A model generated the notes under the pieces. That model did no database searches and was not told the DNA's origin. It saw only the letters and a program-made list of their open reading frames with translations. The position numbers and the translations under genes are program-made. DNA of 64,000 bases, from contig JAOANR010000002.1 of NCBI GenBank assembly GCA_030278955.1, positions 27,328,057-27,392,056 on the forward strand. The letters are read 5' to 3'. Shown piece after piece: positions 36,178 through 49,045 of the stretch. Every line of letters starts with the position of its first letter. Position 1 is the first letter of the stretch. This DNA comes from Hygrophila difformis (lineage: Eukaryota > Streptophyta > Magnoliopsida > Lamiales > Acanthaceae).

Positions 36178-36196
36178 TTGGCACGCCCAGTGGGAC
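36178..36196 (+). other. Primer-binding site, Tat/Athila style
   Basis: TTGGCACGCCCAGTGGGAC follows an LTR end of the form ...TTAACA and resembles the TTGGCRC...GTGGG primer sites of plant non-chromoviral Ty3/gypsy elements. Confidence 0.65.
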
Positions 36197-36227
36197 CCGA
36201 GTGGAAACTATATCCGCTTAAGAGTTT

Positions 36228-39158
36228 ATGCTACTTAGATCTGGACGAGTAGTAAGAGACTTAACCCAAAAATTTGAAGAAATGTCACTACAAGAGAACA
36301 GCCCGGCCAGTACATCATCTAAAAACGCCGATAATGCGGTGGGCAACTCTCAACCACAACAGGGAATAATGCAGATCCCTACTTTCTCTGAACAGATGCG
36401 GCTATCGATGACTGAATCGATGGCCGAATTCGTGCCTTTACTCACAAGACATCTAATGGATGTATTGCGGCCTGCCATGGCCGACCAAACTGACCGGATA
36501 TGCGGTTCCTTGTGCACACCACAAGATGGAAATGCTCCGGCAAACGGAAATATGGTGCCGCAAGCACCGTCAGGCGGCCAACAGCGGACTTGGGGAACCA
36601 CATCTGGCCAGCCGCCCTTCCTGGAGTCCGGAGGCTTGGCCAGTTCATTCCCTTTCCAAGGGGCTTATGCCATTGCTCCTGCGGCATCCAGCATGCCGAA
36701 CTTGGGTTACGCGGCACCTCCCGTTCCTTGATGGCCGCCAGCGTTACGCCGGGCTGTACGGCGGCCAGACCTAGCATGGTGCCACGTCAGGCGGCACCTC
36801 ATTCGCCGAACATTCCAACCACACCTTATGTGACGACGCATCTAAACCCAGGTTGGATGTCACCAATACTAGGGGAGCAGGCGCCACAGCCATGTGGAGT
36901 GGCAGCGACACCCATCACACCAGCCGCCATACCTCCTTTAGCCGCCATAGGGGGGTAGGTGCCACAACCATGTGGAGTGCCCGCGGCACCTATCGCTCAA
37001 GTCACCATGCCTCCTGCGAAGGCACCAGCGGTCTCACCCGAGTTGCTGGCGGATATGATGCAGCAGCACATTGGGAATCTGCTAAGGCTGGTGGAGCGGC
37101 CTACATACACGAAGCCATATCCTAACTAGGTAGACACCATGCAGCCCTACCCAAGGGGCTTCAAAATGCCTGAGTTCACCAACTTTCAGGTGACGATGGC
37201 AAGTCCACTGTGGAGCATATTGGAAGGTTCACCGCTCAGTGCGGGAAGCGGCGGCCAATGATTGCCTGAAACTGAGACTATTTAGTCCATCCCTCACCGG
37301 GCCTGCCTTTGCATGGTTTGCTTCATTGCGGCCTAATTCAATTCAAATTGAGCTGACCTCGAGCGGGCATTCCATGACAGCTTCTACACGCCACTATCAC
37401 AGGTAATCCTCGCGGACCTAACTAATGCCAAACAATTTACCGATGAAGCGGCGAGTACTTTTATCAATAGGTTACAACGGCTTAAGGGCCGGTGCACCAT
37501 AGCAATCTTGGATAGGGAAATAGCCAATTTAGTAGTGGCTAATATGTTGCCAAGACTAAAGGAACATTTAATTTTGCAGGATGCAACTGATCTTTCCCCG
37601 CTGGCCGAGAGAGCAGGCCGCTTGGAAAAATTCCCGGAGGAACAAGAAGGGAGGCGTCCTACGCATCGAGTCCAATTTGAGGAGGTGAGGTTTAGCGATG
37701 AGGAGGACAAGCCCGTGGAAGTGGCTATTGCGGAGTTAGTTCAGACAACCAAGCCACATACTTGTGCCGCTCTCAGGCCACCAAAACAGAGAGAGGCCAG
37801 GTACAAGCCTGAGGAGGACCTCTTTGATATGAGCAGGGCGGACCAAGTGTTCGATGCTTCACTCTAAGACGGTATGATTAAGATGCCTGAGGGGCAGAAG
37901 TTACCAGAGGCCGAGGACATTCAAGGCCGAGCAATTTGTGAGTGGCATAATTCATACACTCATAGCATTACTAAATGCAGGAGTTTTAGAAATGCCATAC
38001 AGAACAAAATAAAAGAGGGACGCTTGAAAATTGCAGGTATGAAGGTGGATATAGATCCATTCCTTCAACTTATGATTGGTGCTTCTGGATTCATCCCAAA
38101 TCCAGAAGATGGCGGCTCCAGTAGTCGGATTGATCAAGAAGGAGAACGTGTTGAAATTAATGAGCACGATGAGGACTTGTTATCTGATGAGTCTGATGTT
38201 GAGAAAGAGAAAGAGCTGTATAAAAAAATAGCCAAAATTTTAAAACATGTCTGTGGAGGACTTTAAGAAAGTCCTGGAGGCTGAAGAGACGGAGTCCCAG
38301 AGAAAGCAGGATCCTCCAAAGAGGATCGAGATCCCAAAGCCTGCAATGGAAATTCGTGAGAATGGGAGGCACTAGTCTGTTACTCGGGATTACAGGAATG
38401 GAGTAGAAGTAGTGCCAACCTTAATGAGACGTCTTGAGCATCCTGTCGAGGCTGAAAGGTGGATGAGAAATCGGGCAGGAAGCAGATCCGCCCCAAGGGA
38501 GCCGCCATCCATGACCAGAAGCCAATTTAGGCGGGCTCGGAGACGATGTGCTGAGCAAATGCGGCAATGGGAAGCTCAGGTTAATAAGTTAGAGTCTTCT
38601 AGGCCCCGGAAGCCTATACAGCCAACTTATTTCAGATCTCAAGGGGAATCCTCCAAACGATGAAGGCCTATTCAAGAGATGCTGCAACGTCCGGATGGGA
38701 GGCCTTTTAGGAGGCCTAGTCCGCCCATACCACCTCGGAGGCCAGTTCATGAGTGGCTTGAAACGAGCCGAAGAGATGATAGAGGAAGGCCATATGAGGC
38801 TTCGAGGAGGCCTCCTCAGCCGCCATCACCTTCCACTAGGAGGCCAGTACGGGAGAGGATGCACTGGGTGAAACGTCAGCCACCCGCACCTCAACCTAAG
38901 GCTACAGAGCCTAAGCCTCCTCAGACAAATCAGCCGCCAAATTCCAAAGACAAAGGCAAAGCGGTTGCCTTGGTGGAATCAAGTAATGGAAAAAATTTAA
39001 CCAAATCTTGGGCAGATAAATTCATGGAAAGGTTCAAGCGCAAGGGTGAGCCAGGTATAGCCAGCATGCGGAAGATGGCCATGATGAAGGTGCTTACTCA
39101 ATTCCGTGCTTACATAGCAGCCCACCAGGCTGGTGATTTGGGAAGTGAACCTGATTAA
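36228..39158 (+). pseudogene. gag: Broken retrotransposon gag (non-chromoviral Ty3/gypsy)
   Basis: The reading opens at 36228 (MLLRSGRVVRDLTQKFEEMS) and breaks several times. Recognisable blocks are 37140-37460 (RGFKMPEFTNFQ, TAQCGEAAANDCLKLRLFS, SLTGPAFAWFASLRPNS), 37508-37867 (DREIANLVVANMLPRLKEHL, then a run ending ELVQTTKPHTCAAL), 37874-38266 (GRAICEWHNSYTHSITKCRS) and a proline/arginine-rich tail to 39158. This order is typical of plant Tat-type gag, with the CEWHN...C segment in place of a classical zinc knuckle. Stops near 36731, 37125, 37867 and 38266 make it non-functional. Confidence 0.7.
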
Positions 39159-41740
39159 ACTTTTGACAATTTCTTACTACGAGTATTTTTGAAAATAATA
39201 ATAATGAAATAATCCCAGTTTAGATTTTATTTAATGAAAATTAATTTATAAAGATGGAGTTGGGATTAAGGATATATTCATAGGTTGTTACGTTTTTATT
39301 ACTCGTGTTAAGAAACTGTGGCCCGAACGCGCACGGTGTAAAAAATTACAGTAATTTATAGTAAGACCGGATCGTTCACTGGAGGATGTGTGATAGAAGC
39401 AGGTCCCACACCGTTTTACAAGATTTTCCACTGGTATTGCTCAAATCAATTTAAGGATTCATCTAATAACTACTTGACTGAATTAAATCTAAACTATGAA
39501 AGCAAATAAAATTATCCTACAAAGCATATTAAAACTATTATAGAAAGTAGGCAAATCTGTTCTGAGGAAGCAATTAAATCTGTCTAAGAAAGCATTTAGA
39601 ACTATTCTAAGAAAGCGACAAATTTATGCTAAGCTATCTAATAAGCATGTTTAAAGGTGGACAGAAGGGACAGGAAGAAAAAAATAAAAATTGGACAAGA
39701 TTCAGATAAAACATAATTAAACTTCCATTTTGTTACACAGATCTTTGTTTGGGATAATCCTATCAGATAGCTAATTCTCATGCCCTCATTACTATGTTCC
39801 CTTTAACAGACAGGTACTTACAGTATGAGTTTACATGTTCTTAAGACCACAAATTCTAAGATACCACAGACTTATAACTGTCTCGGCCAGGGTATGTCAT
39901 TCATCTGTGGTGGACAAGCAACACCCGACAAATTATTAGTTGACGTGCCAAGTACTGCTATCATTCCCCCATGTCACACCCAAAGATTCTAATCAAACCC
40001 TGAACTATCCCATAACTCTCAAACCTAGAAGCAGTTAGAACCTCTCTCAACACGTCCGAGTGACATCTAAGAAAGCATTTAAAAGAAAGCAGTAAAGAAA
40101 GCGATAAAGAAAGCATTTAAAAGAAAGCAGTAAAGAAAGCGATAAAGAAAGCATTTAAAAACCTATCACTCGGAAGTTTTAAAAGCATTACCCTGGTAGT
40201 ATAAGAGAGCCCCCAGTCAGGATGACCGGATGTGGATCAAGAATTCCCGGATCTCGGTGAACCGCTCGCAGTGTTCACTTCCTTCCGGGTGGTTATGAGA
40301 TACAAACTAATGAAACGAACTAATAAATTAGTTTGTTCCGGATGCACTCACTCAGGACTCAAAAATAGGCTTAGGCAGAAGAGGATAGCAGTTGAAAGGA
40401 ACTCAATCCTATCTCAGAAAATAACCAAGGCCTGAGTGTTGTTCCTCTAGATTTATTTATCACACCGTATTTGAATCCAAGTGGACCCCATCTCAGTGTA
40501 GTATTTAATACCAGATTTCCAACACATAGTAATTTTTGGAAAATAATGAATTTGAAAACCATTCCCTAAATAGGTACTAGACTCTCAATAAGAACGCAGA
40601 CCCTTTCAGTCTAAATGATACCTAATCACTTACTTGGCTTCTAATTTCCCAAAAGCAACCCTTGACAGAACATGAACTAGACATAACTGCAGATATTATC
40701 CCGTACTTAGATCTGGATTTTATAAATGAATTTTGTTGGAAATTTAATATGCAATATCTGATTTAAATTAAGACTCCTATGTCCTAGGGAAGGATCCCAA
40801 AATATTATGACCACAATATCTACATAATAATAGCATGCATACGGATATAATGAATTATAAAATTAATCAACCCAAAATATAATGGTGGGTTTAGACAGAA
40901 TGCGTGACACGGAGATGAGATAGCCGGAGGTGAGGAGAGTTTTGGCTAAAGAGGTGACAAAATAATCGGGGTTAATTGCACTGCAGTTGACTGTGCTCCA
41001 GTTCCCCAATTATTAAGATGGAATGATTTTAGACAGCAGAAAACCCTATATTGGCAGTGTCGCTACCAGTTGGGCCTCTACTATCTGTGAATCCCGATAA
41101 AAACCTACATGGTTCTTTTCTGCAATATTTATCAAATGATATTGACAGATATCATTTGGGTCCTATCACAGATTAGAATTCGGGTTCGGAAATTAAAATA
41201 AAGAAAAGAAAACTATATCCAGATACGAGTCAGCTGAGCAGCTATTATAATCCCGGATGGACGAACCGCCAACGCTTCCACGGACCACTATCCGGACCAT
41301 GCAAAATAACATCTAGTAATTAATATACAGACCACGAGCTAATTTATCCGTGTGGGAATATCTGCCAACATTAGTCTGTTATATTTCTTACTAGCTGTTT
41401 CACACAACACGAAAAAGACCAAAAATCGAATAAAATAAAATAAAAATGCCTTGCATGTGCGATATTGGTTTCTCGTGCAAGGGTATGGAATTAAATCCAT
41501 AATAAATGAATTAAATAATCCTTCATACCATAATTAATTACAGTCCGGATTATCTGCTTAAGGCATCAAGGTTTGGTTTATAGAAAATTATTTTAATGGT
41601 AATTGAACAAAGGTCCTTTAATCATGGTAATTAGTGAATTTAATTATTGCTAATCATAATCATTAATTAATGACTTAAGGGTTCAATTAATTAATGGAGA
41701 AAATGGAGAATTGAAAATTTGGCAAACGATTGCCAATTTC
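39159..41740 (-). mobile_element. Athila-like element copy A, distal LTR-like part
   Basis: Non-coding sequence homologous, in the same orientation, to 59230-61670 (copy B), for example AAGAAACTGTGGCCCGAA and CCGGATCGTTCACTGGAGGA. The left edge (AAACTTTTGACAATTTC) is the element end, which would read ...TTGTCAAAAGTTT on the minus strand. Orientation is inferred from the minus-strand TATA boxes and gag. Short repeats AAGAAAGCRNTTAAAA occur at 40070-40160. Confidence 0.6.
40066..40165. repeat. Short tandem array of AAAGAAAGC units
   Basis: Units of about 17 and 33-34 bp built from AAAGAAAGCAGTAAAG and AAAGAAAGCATTTAAA repeat several times. Copy B has a shorter version at about 60075-60120. Confidence 0.65.
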
Positions 41741-41971
41741 GACGCTAGACAGATTTTACGACTTGATCCTAGGATCACGTCGTGAGGCTAGCGTCATCAT
41801 GGGTTGGTAAATATGATGTAAAAATTTTGGGTTAAAGGGGTGTTGTGTACGACGCTAACCTTATTACGACGTGAAACATGGTTCACGTCGTAGGTTTGAC
41901 GTCGTGCATGTTGGATTAGAAGTTTGGAGACAACGACGCTAAGCACGTGTTACGACGTGAAAATTGGTTCA

Positions 41972-44482
41972 TGTAACACCCCGGATTTGATAACCCAGGC
42001 CGAGATGTCACCGCCACACCTCCCTAGAAAGACACGGATTCTCCGAACTTGCTAAAGAGATGCAAGGCTATGGGTATTGCAAAGAGATTTAAAAACAAGT
42101 CGGGAATTTATTTTAAAATAATAATTAGTATCATCCACACATATAGTAGTAATAATAATATATCGCAGCGGAAAATGTAAAGTGGGCCGACATGGCCAAA
42201 ACTCGGGATTTACATGCCCGATATGCAAGTATCATAAAAAGCGATAAAACAATGTTTAATAATTCCATCCCCCAATGCACATGCTATGCATTATCTCCGT
42301 GCTCTGAAAGAAAGAGAAAAACATCAATTTTATCAGTATATAAAATACTGAGTAAGTCGATCCTAACATAGCAATAAAGGGGATTAATTAAATAATTAAA
42401 TTTTACTCCAAGGCATGCATACAAAAATATTCCATTTACCACTTTAAAAATAAATAATTTAGTCGTACACTTGAACATGCATTAAATTTATAAATAATAA
42501 CAAAACATGTTATAAAACTTAAGATATAAATTTAAATGCAAAATTTAAAGACAAGAATAAATAAATAAATACATAAAAAGTATTAAATCTTTTAATTTTT
42601 CCCATTACGTCTCCGTTTCTCAATATTTAGTGTAGCCGGTCATCCGGCGGCCGCAGCCGTTTCGTATTTCACGTATTTCAAGTATTTCCAAGTATTTCAC
42701 GATTGCATTGCAATCTCATCAAGTTTAGCCGGTCATCCGGCGGCCGCAGCCGTATCTGCCATACAGAAAACACTCCGGAGCCTCGGGGAAATCCATACGG
42801 ATAATCCCGAGAGTGTAGGCCATGTATCTCCCGCCGTTTGGCGTAATATCTCATCTAATTTCTCTCGTCCATTATAGGCCCGAAGAGAAAGGCTAAAGGG
42901 GCACCCTGCAAAGCACTCACCCTCCGCCAAGTATCTCATATGTTTCAATTTAGTGTAACGGGAGTTTTCAAAAGTATAGATATATCGTATTTCAAGGTCT
43001 CGACCGTTTGTTTCGAAATTTCAAAATCACTTCAATTTAAAATCATTTGGCGTCACAGTTTACGCCTTTTTAATTTAAAAATTCATCTCAAGTCCAAAAA
43101 TTCTGAAATTTTCACGGTATAACAGAAACACCCTAACGAACAACTTTCGTGTTTTAACAATTTCATAATAAATTGAGGAAACATGTCAAAAATCAAGTTA
43201 TTGCACAATATGTACACTGTCAGGATTCAGGTTTACCACAGTTAAGGAAATCGATGTTTTGACATAACAAATGGACTCCAAAAATTCTGAAATTTTATAT
43301 GCACATACTAGACATAATTACTTACAACTTTCATTTAGATTGCAAAGATCAATTCGGAATAGAAAATATAGAAACGGGCTCCTCAAGTTCGGACATCAAC
43401 ACTGTCAGATTTTCGAAAACGTTTTACAAGACAGTTTATGTTCGGATCATTTTGGGGTAGCAAACGTTGATGAAAATGGCTGAAATTTTTACACATGATA
43501 GATTAATGTGTTAGGAACAAAAGTCTAGTTTCGAGTTTCTCGGATTGGATTCTCGAAATATGAGTTTTAATCGGATTTCAAAAATTGCGCAAGATAGGGT
43601 TTTTAGGTTCGGTTTTTACGTTTCGTTACAACGTGACTAAATCGGACGCTCCTGAGCCACCCGTCTTGATATGAAGGGCATCAACTTACAGTGATGGTGT
43701 TCTTGAGTCGTCCTAGGGTCGCTCGGCTCGTCCAAAGCTACTACGAACGGATCCTTGCACACGTCCTCTTCCTCCTTCAGTCACGAACGTGTTTACGAGT
43801 CCAATATTCGAAAGTTAGATTAAGGATTGAAGATAAAAACGAGAAAAGGAATCTGAGTACTCCTTACCAATGATCTAAGGGATGTAAACCTTGATCTACA
43901 CGTTCCTACGGTCGTCGTTGGTCGCCGGGAGTCGCCGGAAGTTCGTCGGAAGGGTGTTTTGGCTTGGGAGAGTTTGAGAGTGAATGGGAGGCTGTGGGAG
44001 GCTGACAATGGGGTGGAGATTAACCCTAGGTCATCGCAATACTCCTTCCCCCGTCCAAAATCTACTTTCCATTGTCTGGTGTTGTAATTTTGGCAAGAAA
44101 TCGCCGAAAACGCGTGAATGGCCGGATTCTGTCGCGCCACGCGGTGGTGGCGCGCTGGTAGGCCAAACACCGCGCGGCCTCCGCCGGGACCTCGGTCCGG
44201 GCGGGTCCGTGCGATCCGATCCGTCGGGTCTTTTCCTCCTCTCTTTCGGGTTCTATCCTTCCGTGTTTTCGGCTCGACTTTCCGGGATCTTTTCGGATTG
44301 TGATTCCTACCCTAATTTTATTCCGACTTAAATTGATTTCATGTTTGAAATCTTAAGTCCGTCGGTCTTGGGTTTTCTTTCGACTTCCGTACGTTTTCGA
44401 TTTTACGGGTTCTCGGAAACAAGACCTCTTTTCTCATCGGATTAAATTCTTATTTTATATCCTAAAATTAACGGGTATTACA
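41972..44482 (-). repeat. 3' LTR of the nested element
   Basis: Bounded by TGTAACACCCC (plus strand) and CGGGTATTACA, i.e. TG...CA on the minus strand. It is 2511 bp and nearly collinear with 49046-51557, with scattered substitutions. A motif TAGCCGGTCATCCGGCGGCCGC occurs twice (42633, 42727); it contains the palindrome GCGGCCGC. Open stretches here are LTR composition, not genes. Confidence 0.92.
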
Positions 44483-44767
44483 ATATACCCCCCTTAAGAA
44501 TCAACTTCGTCCTCGAAGTTGTGCTTTATCATCTCGCGAGTTCGGGAATTGTTTGATTCAGCGATTGTATTATTGTGTGTTGTTGTTTGTTATTATTTGA
44601 CTAAACCCAGAATTGAAATTTCCAAGTTGCCTACGTACCCCGTGAAGGGATCAAGTCATTACGTAGTTCAAAACAATTGGAATTTGTTTATTTGGGGTAC
44701 AAAATATTCGGACAAAAATATTCGGAAATATTCGGGCCGTTACATCCTCCCCCTCTTAAGACTACAG
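44483..44767 (-). other. 3' non-coding region with two polypurine tracts
   Basis: On the minus strand AAGAGGGGGAGGA is followed by TGTAACGGCCCG (near 44747). About 265 bp later AAGGGGGGTATAT is followed by TGTAATACCCG (44482), where the LTR of this element starts. The same double arrangement is present in the first element (5236-5248 and 5469-5481). Confidence 0.7.
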
Positions 44768-45245
44768 TTATGTCCCCATAACTGTGGTTGCATCATTTTG
44801 GAAAAGGGTCGGGTAACGCTCCTTCATATCCGCCTCTAATTCCCACGTTGTCGTCTCGGCTTCGTGGTTAGACCAAAGCACCTTGACCATTCTCACGGTC
44901 TTATTTCGTGTTACCCTCTCCTTCACGTCTACTATTCGTATCGGAATTTCCTCGTACCTCAAGTCATCCTCAAATTCAATTTCTTCCGGTTGGAGCACAT
45001 GGGTTGGATCGTGTGCATACTTCTTCAATTGGGAGACGTGGAATACATCGTGAACACGAGCAAATTGTGGTGGCAACGCTAGTCGATAAGCGATTTCCCA
45101 CTCTTTCCAGGATTTCATATGGTCCTATGTATTTTCGTCCCGAGGGTTTTCTGTAGCCTTGCAAAAAGAAACTGCGAGGCAATTCTATTGTCTTTGTCAG
45201 GAATGATGTCGGGTGATACCCCATGTCGTCGTACCTCATTATCAA
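44768..45245 (-). pseudogene. pol: Relic of Ty3/gypsy pol 3' end (integrase C-terminus/chromodomain)
   Basis: The minus-strand reading contains RKYIGPYEILERVGN, then (shifted frame) AYRLALPPQFARVHDVFHVS and a chromodomain-like tail with WELEADMKERYP, ending at a stop at 44770-44768. This is the typical end of a chromoviral polyprotein. The integrase core and everything upstream are missing, and a frameshift separates the two blocks. Confidence 0.8.
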
Positions 45246-45339
45246 TTTACGCTCGGGTTAAGTGAGTGGTGTAAAGTAAAAGAGATTAAGCAAAATCGAA
45301 AAAAAAATAAAACCTCGTCCGTGACCCGCGCGGTGTCCG

Positions 45340-45522
45340 CGCGGTATGAGGGCTCAGCGTGCGGCGACCGCGCGGGCGCATCAGTTCAAAAAAAAAATAG
45401 GGATCGCGCTCCGCGCGAGCCACTTCCCCCATTTCCCATCCGAGACCACTTCACATTTTCTCTCAAATTCGCCCTCTTATTCCCAACTTCTCCCGGTGCC
45501 GGCTTCGATTTTGATTTGTAAG
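45340..45522 (+). other. Probable untranslated leader exon
   Basis: A GC-rich patch (45310-45415) and a pyrimidine-rich leader end at a strong donor AAG/GTATGC (GT at 45523-45524). With an acceptor TTTCAG at 46140-46145, just before the ATG at 46147, this suggests a 0.62 kb leader intron. Transcription is not shown. Confidence 0.4.
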
Positions 45523-46146
45523 GTATGCACCTACTACTTTTAGTTATCAATTTCAATTTTTATGCTTTGAACGACTTGATTTGTGAAGGGATTTAGGAAT
45601 TAGGGTTTATGTACAAAAATTGGGGGTTTGTTATTTTTTTAGGCTTGATTTGTGCAAATTAGCAAGTACATGTGGTAATTGATGTTACTCTTGTTGCCTT
45701 GCTTGTATTTATGCCACAATGTGTTTATGTTTTTGGCAAATTCTTGTTGGATTTAAATCTTTAGGAAGACTATGAAGTTTTTGATTTTTGGTTGGTATTG
45801 GGGTGTGATTATTAGCTCATTTTTTTGTTGTTTGGTGCCGTACGGAAATGATGAGTTGTTATTTGAGTGATCGTTTCGTTTTGTGGCAACTTCCATGTGT
45901 TTGTTAGTAACTTAGAATTTCGTTTATTGCGCACATAACGTGTTCGATGAAATGCCACAAAGGGTTTGGAATTAGCTTGAGCATATCCTTTGTCTAGATT
46001 ACCTTCCGGTTTGTCTTAGCGAATGATAGGACTTGATGTTCTTATGGAATACTCATGTTGGAAGTCTATATTGTTGTCCCTTACGTATTTCTGCTTGAGT
46101 TTTGTGTGGAATTTAGTCTTATAATTGGTATTGGATAATTTTCAGG

Positions 46147-47473
46147 ATGTTGCTCTTTTTGTGGGTTGTTTTGGCGTCTCTCATGTGTCCTCCGAGGACC
46201 AGGAGACGGGTTACTCAGCGCGATGAGGCTGGCCCTAGCACTGCCGCTCCGGTGATGCCTGCATCTGATGAGAGCGAGTCCGAGGAGGATGAGGAGCAGC
46301 GGGGCCCGAGACTCAGGGGTCTCCCTCACGAGGTGCGTCCTCACCGGCATGACAGGTTTCGTTTTAGGACGAGGGCCGCCCAGGACTTTTATTTCGACGA
46401 ACTTCATCGAAACAGGGCTTATGTCCCCGAGAGAGGCATATATCCTGATCATTTGGGCGATGATAGGTTCAGTGCGGTCTTGGAGTACTTGCAGTGGACT
46501 GGACTTGCACGTCATCCCGAGGGTGTTGCCTCCGGTTATCTGGCTATGGAGGTTATCGCCAACATTGGCGCTCTTGGGGAGGGTGATGACTTATCTCGAG
46601 TATGGGTTCGTGGTCGCTATCTCGACTTCAGTGTTCGGGCGATCAATGTCTATTTCGGTTTGCCTGACGATGGCGCATTCCGCCCACAGCCTGAGGGCCG
46701 TGTTCTTGCTCCTGCGTGGGACGTCTTATGCACCGTGGTGGCTCCTCAGCTCGAGCACGATCATGAGCTGCGTTTGACGATGATGGACTCCCCTTGGCGA
46801 GAGCTCACCCAGATATGGTTAGGGCGCGTCCGGCCGATTACCCGGAGCCATATCGTCCTGGATCACGTCTATGAGACCATTTGCTTTATCGCGCGATGCG
46901 GTAGGGTGAATGTGGGAGCTTGTATTGAGGACAACTTGAGGGGTATTTGGAGAGGACGAGGGAGTAGGGTGATTACCCATATTCACCTCATTTGTGGCTT
47001 GTGCGCGGCGCAGGGGATTCGCACGACACCGGAGACAGATCCGTACGAGTTAGCAGCGGGTGGTTGCTACTGTATCCCGACTTACGCTGAACGGCGTAGC
47101 GCCTTACGTCGTGGAGTTCCTCGGGCTGTACTTCGCCCGCAGCCTGATGATGGCGGCTTGATTCTAGTTGTACCTTCGGAGCAGCCATCCCCTTCCTCCA
47201 GTAGTTCCACCTCCTGCGGTGGCGCCTCAGGGCCAGGAGATGACTCAGATGCTGCAGATGATGCAGGAGATGCGGGTCGGTATGGATGCCGGGTTTGCAG
47301 CTGGGCAGGCCCGTTATGACGCCTTAGACGCTAGGTTGGACTTTTACCAGGCCCGTATGGACTCGTTTGCTACGAGGCAGGCTCAGCAGCAGGCCACTAT
47401 GTCCGACATGTATGCCTATATGCGGCAGATGGATGACTACATGCGTCGGCAGTTCCCGCCTCCCGATCAGTGA
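46147..47473 (+). pseudogene. Plant transposon ORF1-like protein (Athila/PF20167 style), one frameshift
   Basis: It opens at 46147 (a second ATG at 46183 gives a more usual start, MCPPRTRRRVTQ). An acidic, disordered N-terminus leads to a globular domain (about residues 65-290) with DFYFDELHRNRAYVPERG, then VWVRGRYLDFSVRAINVYFG, LPDDGAF and SHIVLDHVYETICFIARCGR. This matches the 'putative plant transposon protein' domain of Athila-type ORF1/gag products. Near 47165-47215 the frame must shift by one to reach a coiled-coil tail (QMLQMMQEMRVGMDAGF, RQAQQQATMSDMYAYMRQM) ending at 47473. It lies opposite to the host LTR element. Role unknown; probably gag-like. Confidence 0.65.
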
Positions 47474-47479
47474 TTTTTC

Positions 47480-48050
47480 GTATTCGCATTTTCATTTAGG
47501 TTTCATAGAAGACGTATTTTGTTTAGTTGTCTCCTTATGAGGATGTTTCTGCTGACTGGGATTCATAGTTTATGTTTGCGTTGTGTTATTGCCTAGTTAC
47601 TTGTTTGACTTGCGTTAGTTGTTTGTCGCTGTTGAGATATTTTGGATTCATTGTTACCTCCTTATCACATTTATATGTGTGTGGGTTGCCCAACAATACT
47701 TGCATCATTGTGTGACTGAGCCGCTTCAAGGTAGTTAGGTATAATAATGTGATGGGGTATAAAGGATAAATTAAATAGATATATATTTATAAATGCTCGT
47801 AAGGAAATTTTTATTAAATAAAGAATGGTATTAACAGGTATTAATCCATTAGGATCTGTTAGTAGAGGTTGTTGGAACTTAGTGTACTGTTTGTTGTCGT
47901 TGGGGGTTGTTTACTACTTGTCGTTTTTTTTTTTTTTTTACTACCTTTGTTTGGTCGAGTTTCCCCAAGAAAGTAATATAATAAGGTGTAAGGATAATCT
48001 AAACATATTTATAAAATAAATGCTTGTAGTCTTATTGCTTAATAGAAAAA
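47480..48050. other. Spacer inside the nested element
   Basis: AT-rich DNA with a T13 run (about 47927-47939). No frame is supported. Confidence 0.5.
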
Positions 48051-48083
48051 CATTATTCATTGCAAGCTGTGGGGATCGCAAAA

Positions 48084-48617
48084 CTAGGAATAGTTCGGGA
48101 AATAGGAACAGTAATAATAGGAATAGTCCGGATCCTCCATGGGATCGTCCTCATCACTTGATTCCTCAATAGTACCCATGCCAAGAGGGCCATGGAACAC
48201 TGGGCTTGCTGGCCAATTGGGCCCAGCAGCCGGAGCAGGATCAGCGGCGGCAACAGGAAGGGGAGCGGCGACAGGGATAGCGGCAGGATTAGCTCCCGGG
48301 CTAAATGGGGCATGTGGGAACAAGGTATCAGTCAGATTGATCAGTTCATTTTCCAGATCCCCTACTTGTATCTCTATGTCATGGTCCTGGGCCTGGAGTT
48401 CGGCCTCCTGGGCTTGAAGTTCGTCGACATGGACCTTGAGTTGGGTTAGGTCAGGTTGATCTGCTTCCCTCAGGTTAGCTAGGTGGGCCAGATTAGCCTC
48501 CATTTTTCCACACGCAGTTTGAAATTGTTTACATTTTGTTGGGTTTCGAGATGTGCCTCGATCAATCTCATCATAAGGTTGATCATGTTCGCGTTTTGTC
48601 CGGCCATCTAATGTCAA
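48084..48617 (-). pseudogene. Coiled-coil protein of the nested LTR element, one frameshift
   Basis: Starting at 48607 on the minus strand the frame reads MAGQNANMINLMMRLIEAHL, then must shift near 48520 to continue NLAHLANLREADQPDLTQLK, VDELQAQEAELQAQDHDI and an Ala/Pro-rich acidic tail (ESSDEDDPMEDPD) to 48084. Heptads in DELQAQEAELQAQ predict a coiled coil. It takes the place gag would have, 0.4 kb after the primer-binding site, but shows no gag domain or zinc knuckle. I do not recognise the family. Confidence 0.5.
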
Positions 48618-48620
48618 TAA

Positions 48621-49027
48621 GGAAAGTCAGAGTTAGAACATGTTTCAAGCAAAGTTAAGATGTGCAGGAATTTAAATCTACATGAATATGCATATGCAAT
48701 CCCCCCGATAAAAATTTATTTAATGTGTTTTTAATCTAAATTTAACCAGGGATTTAAAAAAAAGTATGGCCTCTATATTGGGCCACAATTTAATAATTTG
48801 GGTTAAGGCATCAAACAACGGTATTTGGGCCAATACGATTGGGCTCATCATAAAAAAAAAAATTTGGGTCAAGGTAATTAATCTTTTAGGCTCAAAATAT
48901 TATACTAAGTAGATAGAAAATTTTGGGCTAAGAAAATAATTATACTAGTAGTCTAAAAATAAATTTAAAAATAATACTTAGTTTAAAATAATGGTTTAAA
49001 AGTAATAATAGTAGTTTTAAAATAAAC
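48621..49027 (-). other. Leader between primer-binding site and first frame
   Basis: AT-rich untranslated leader of the nested element. No coding content. Confidence 0.5.
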
Positions 49028-49045
49028 CGGGCTCTGATACCAACT
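49028..49045 (-). other. Primer-binding site of the nested element
   Basis: The minus strand reads TTGGTATCAGAGCCCGG directly after the 5' LTR end. It is the initiator tRNA-Met type, as in the first element. Confidence 0.85.

Larger units (their letters stand above)
35530..39158 (+). mobile_element. Decayed Ty3/gypsy element (Tat/OTA-like), gag part only
   Basis: It comprises an LTR-like region with TATA box (35972), an LTR end near 36175, a primer-binding-site-like sequence (36178-36196) and a broken gag (36228-39158). Pol is absent because copy A of the Athila-like element begins at 39159. The LTR left edge cannot be placed; about 35530 is a guess from composition. Confidence 0.6.

Noticed and set aside
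39159..41740. Host gene or long non-coding RNA gene
   Set aside because: The sequence is repeated in copy B with the same flanking architecture, so it is part of a mobile element.
42284..44331. Small open frames within the 2.5 kb LTRs (also in the copy at 49356-51406)
   Set aside because: They occur in both LTR copies, have no family similarity and differ by frame changes; non-coding LTR sequence.
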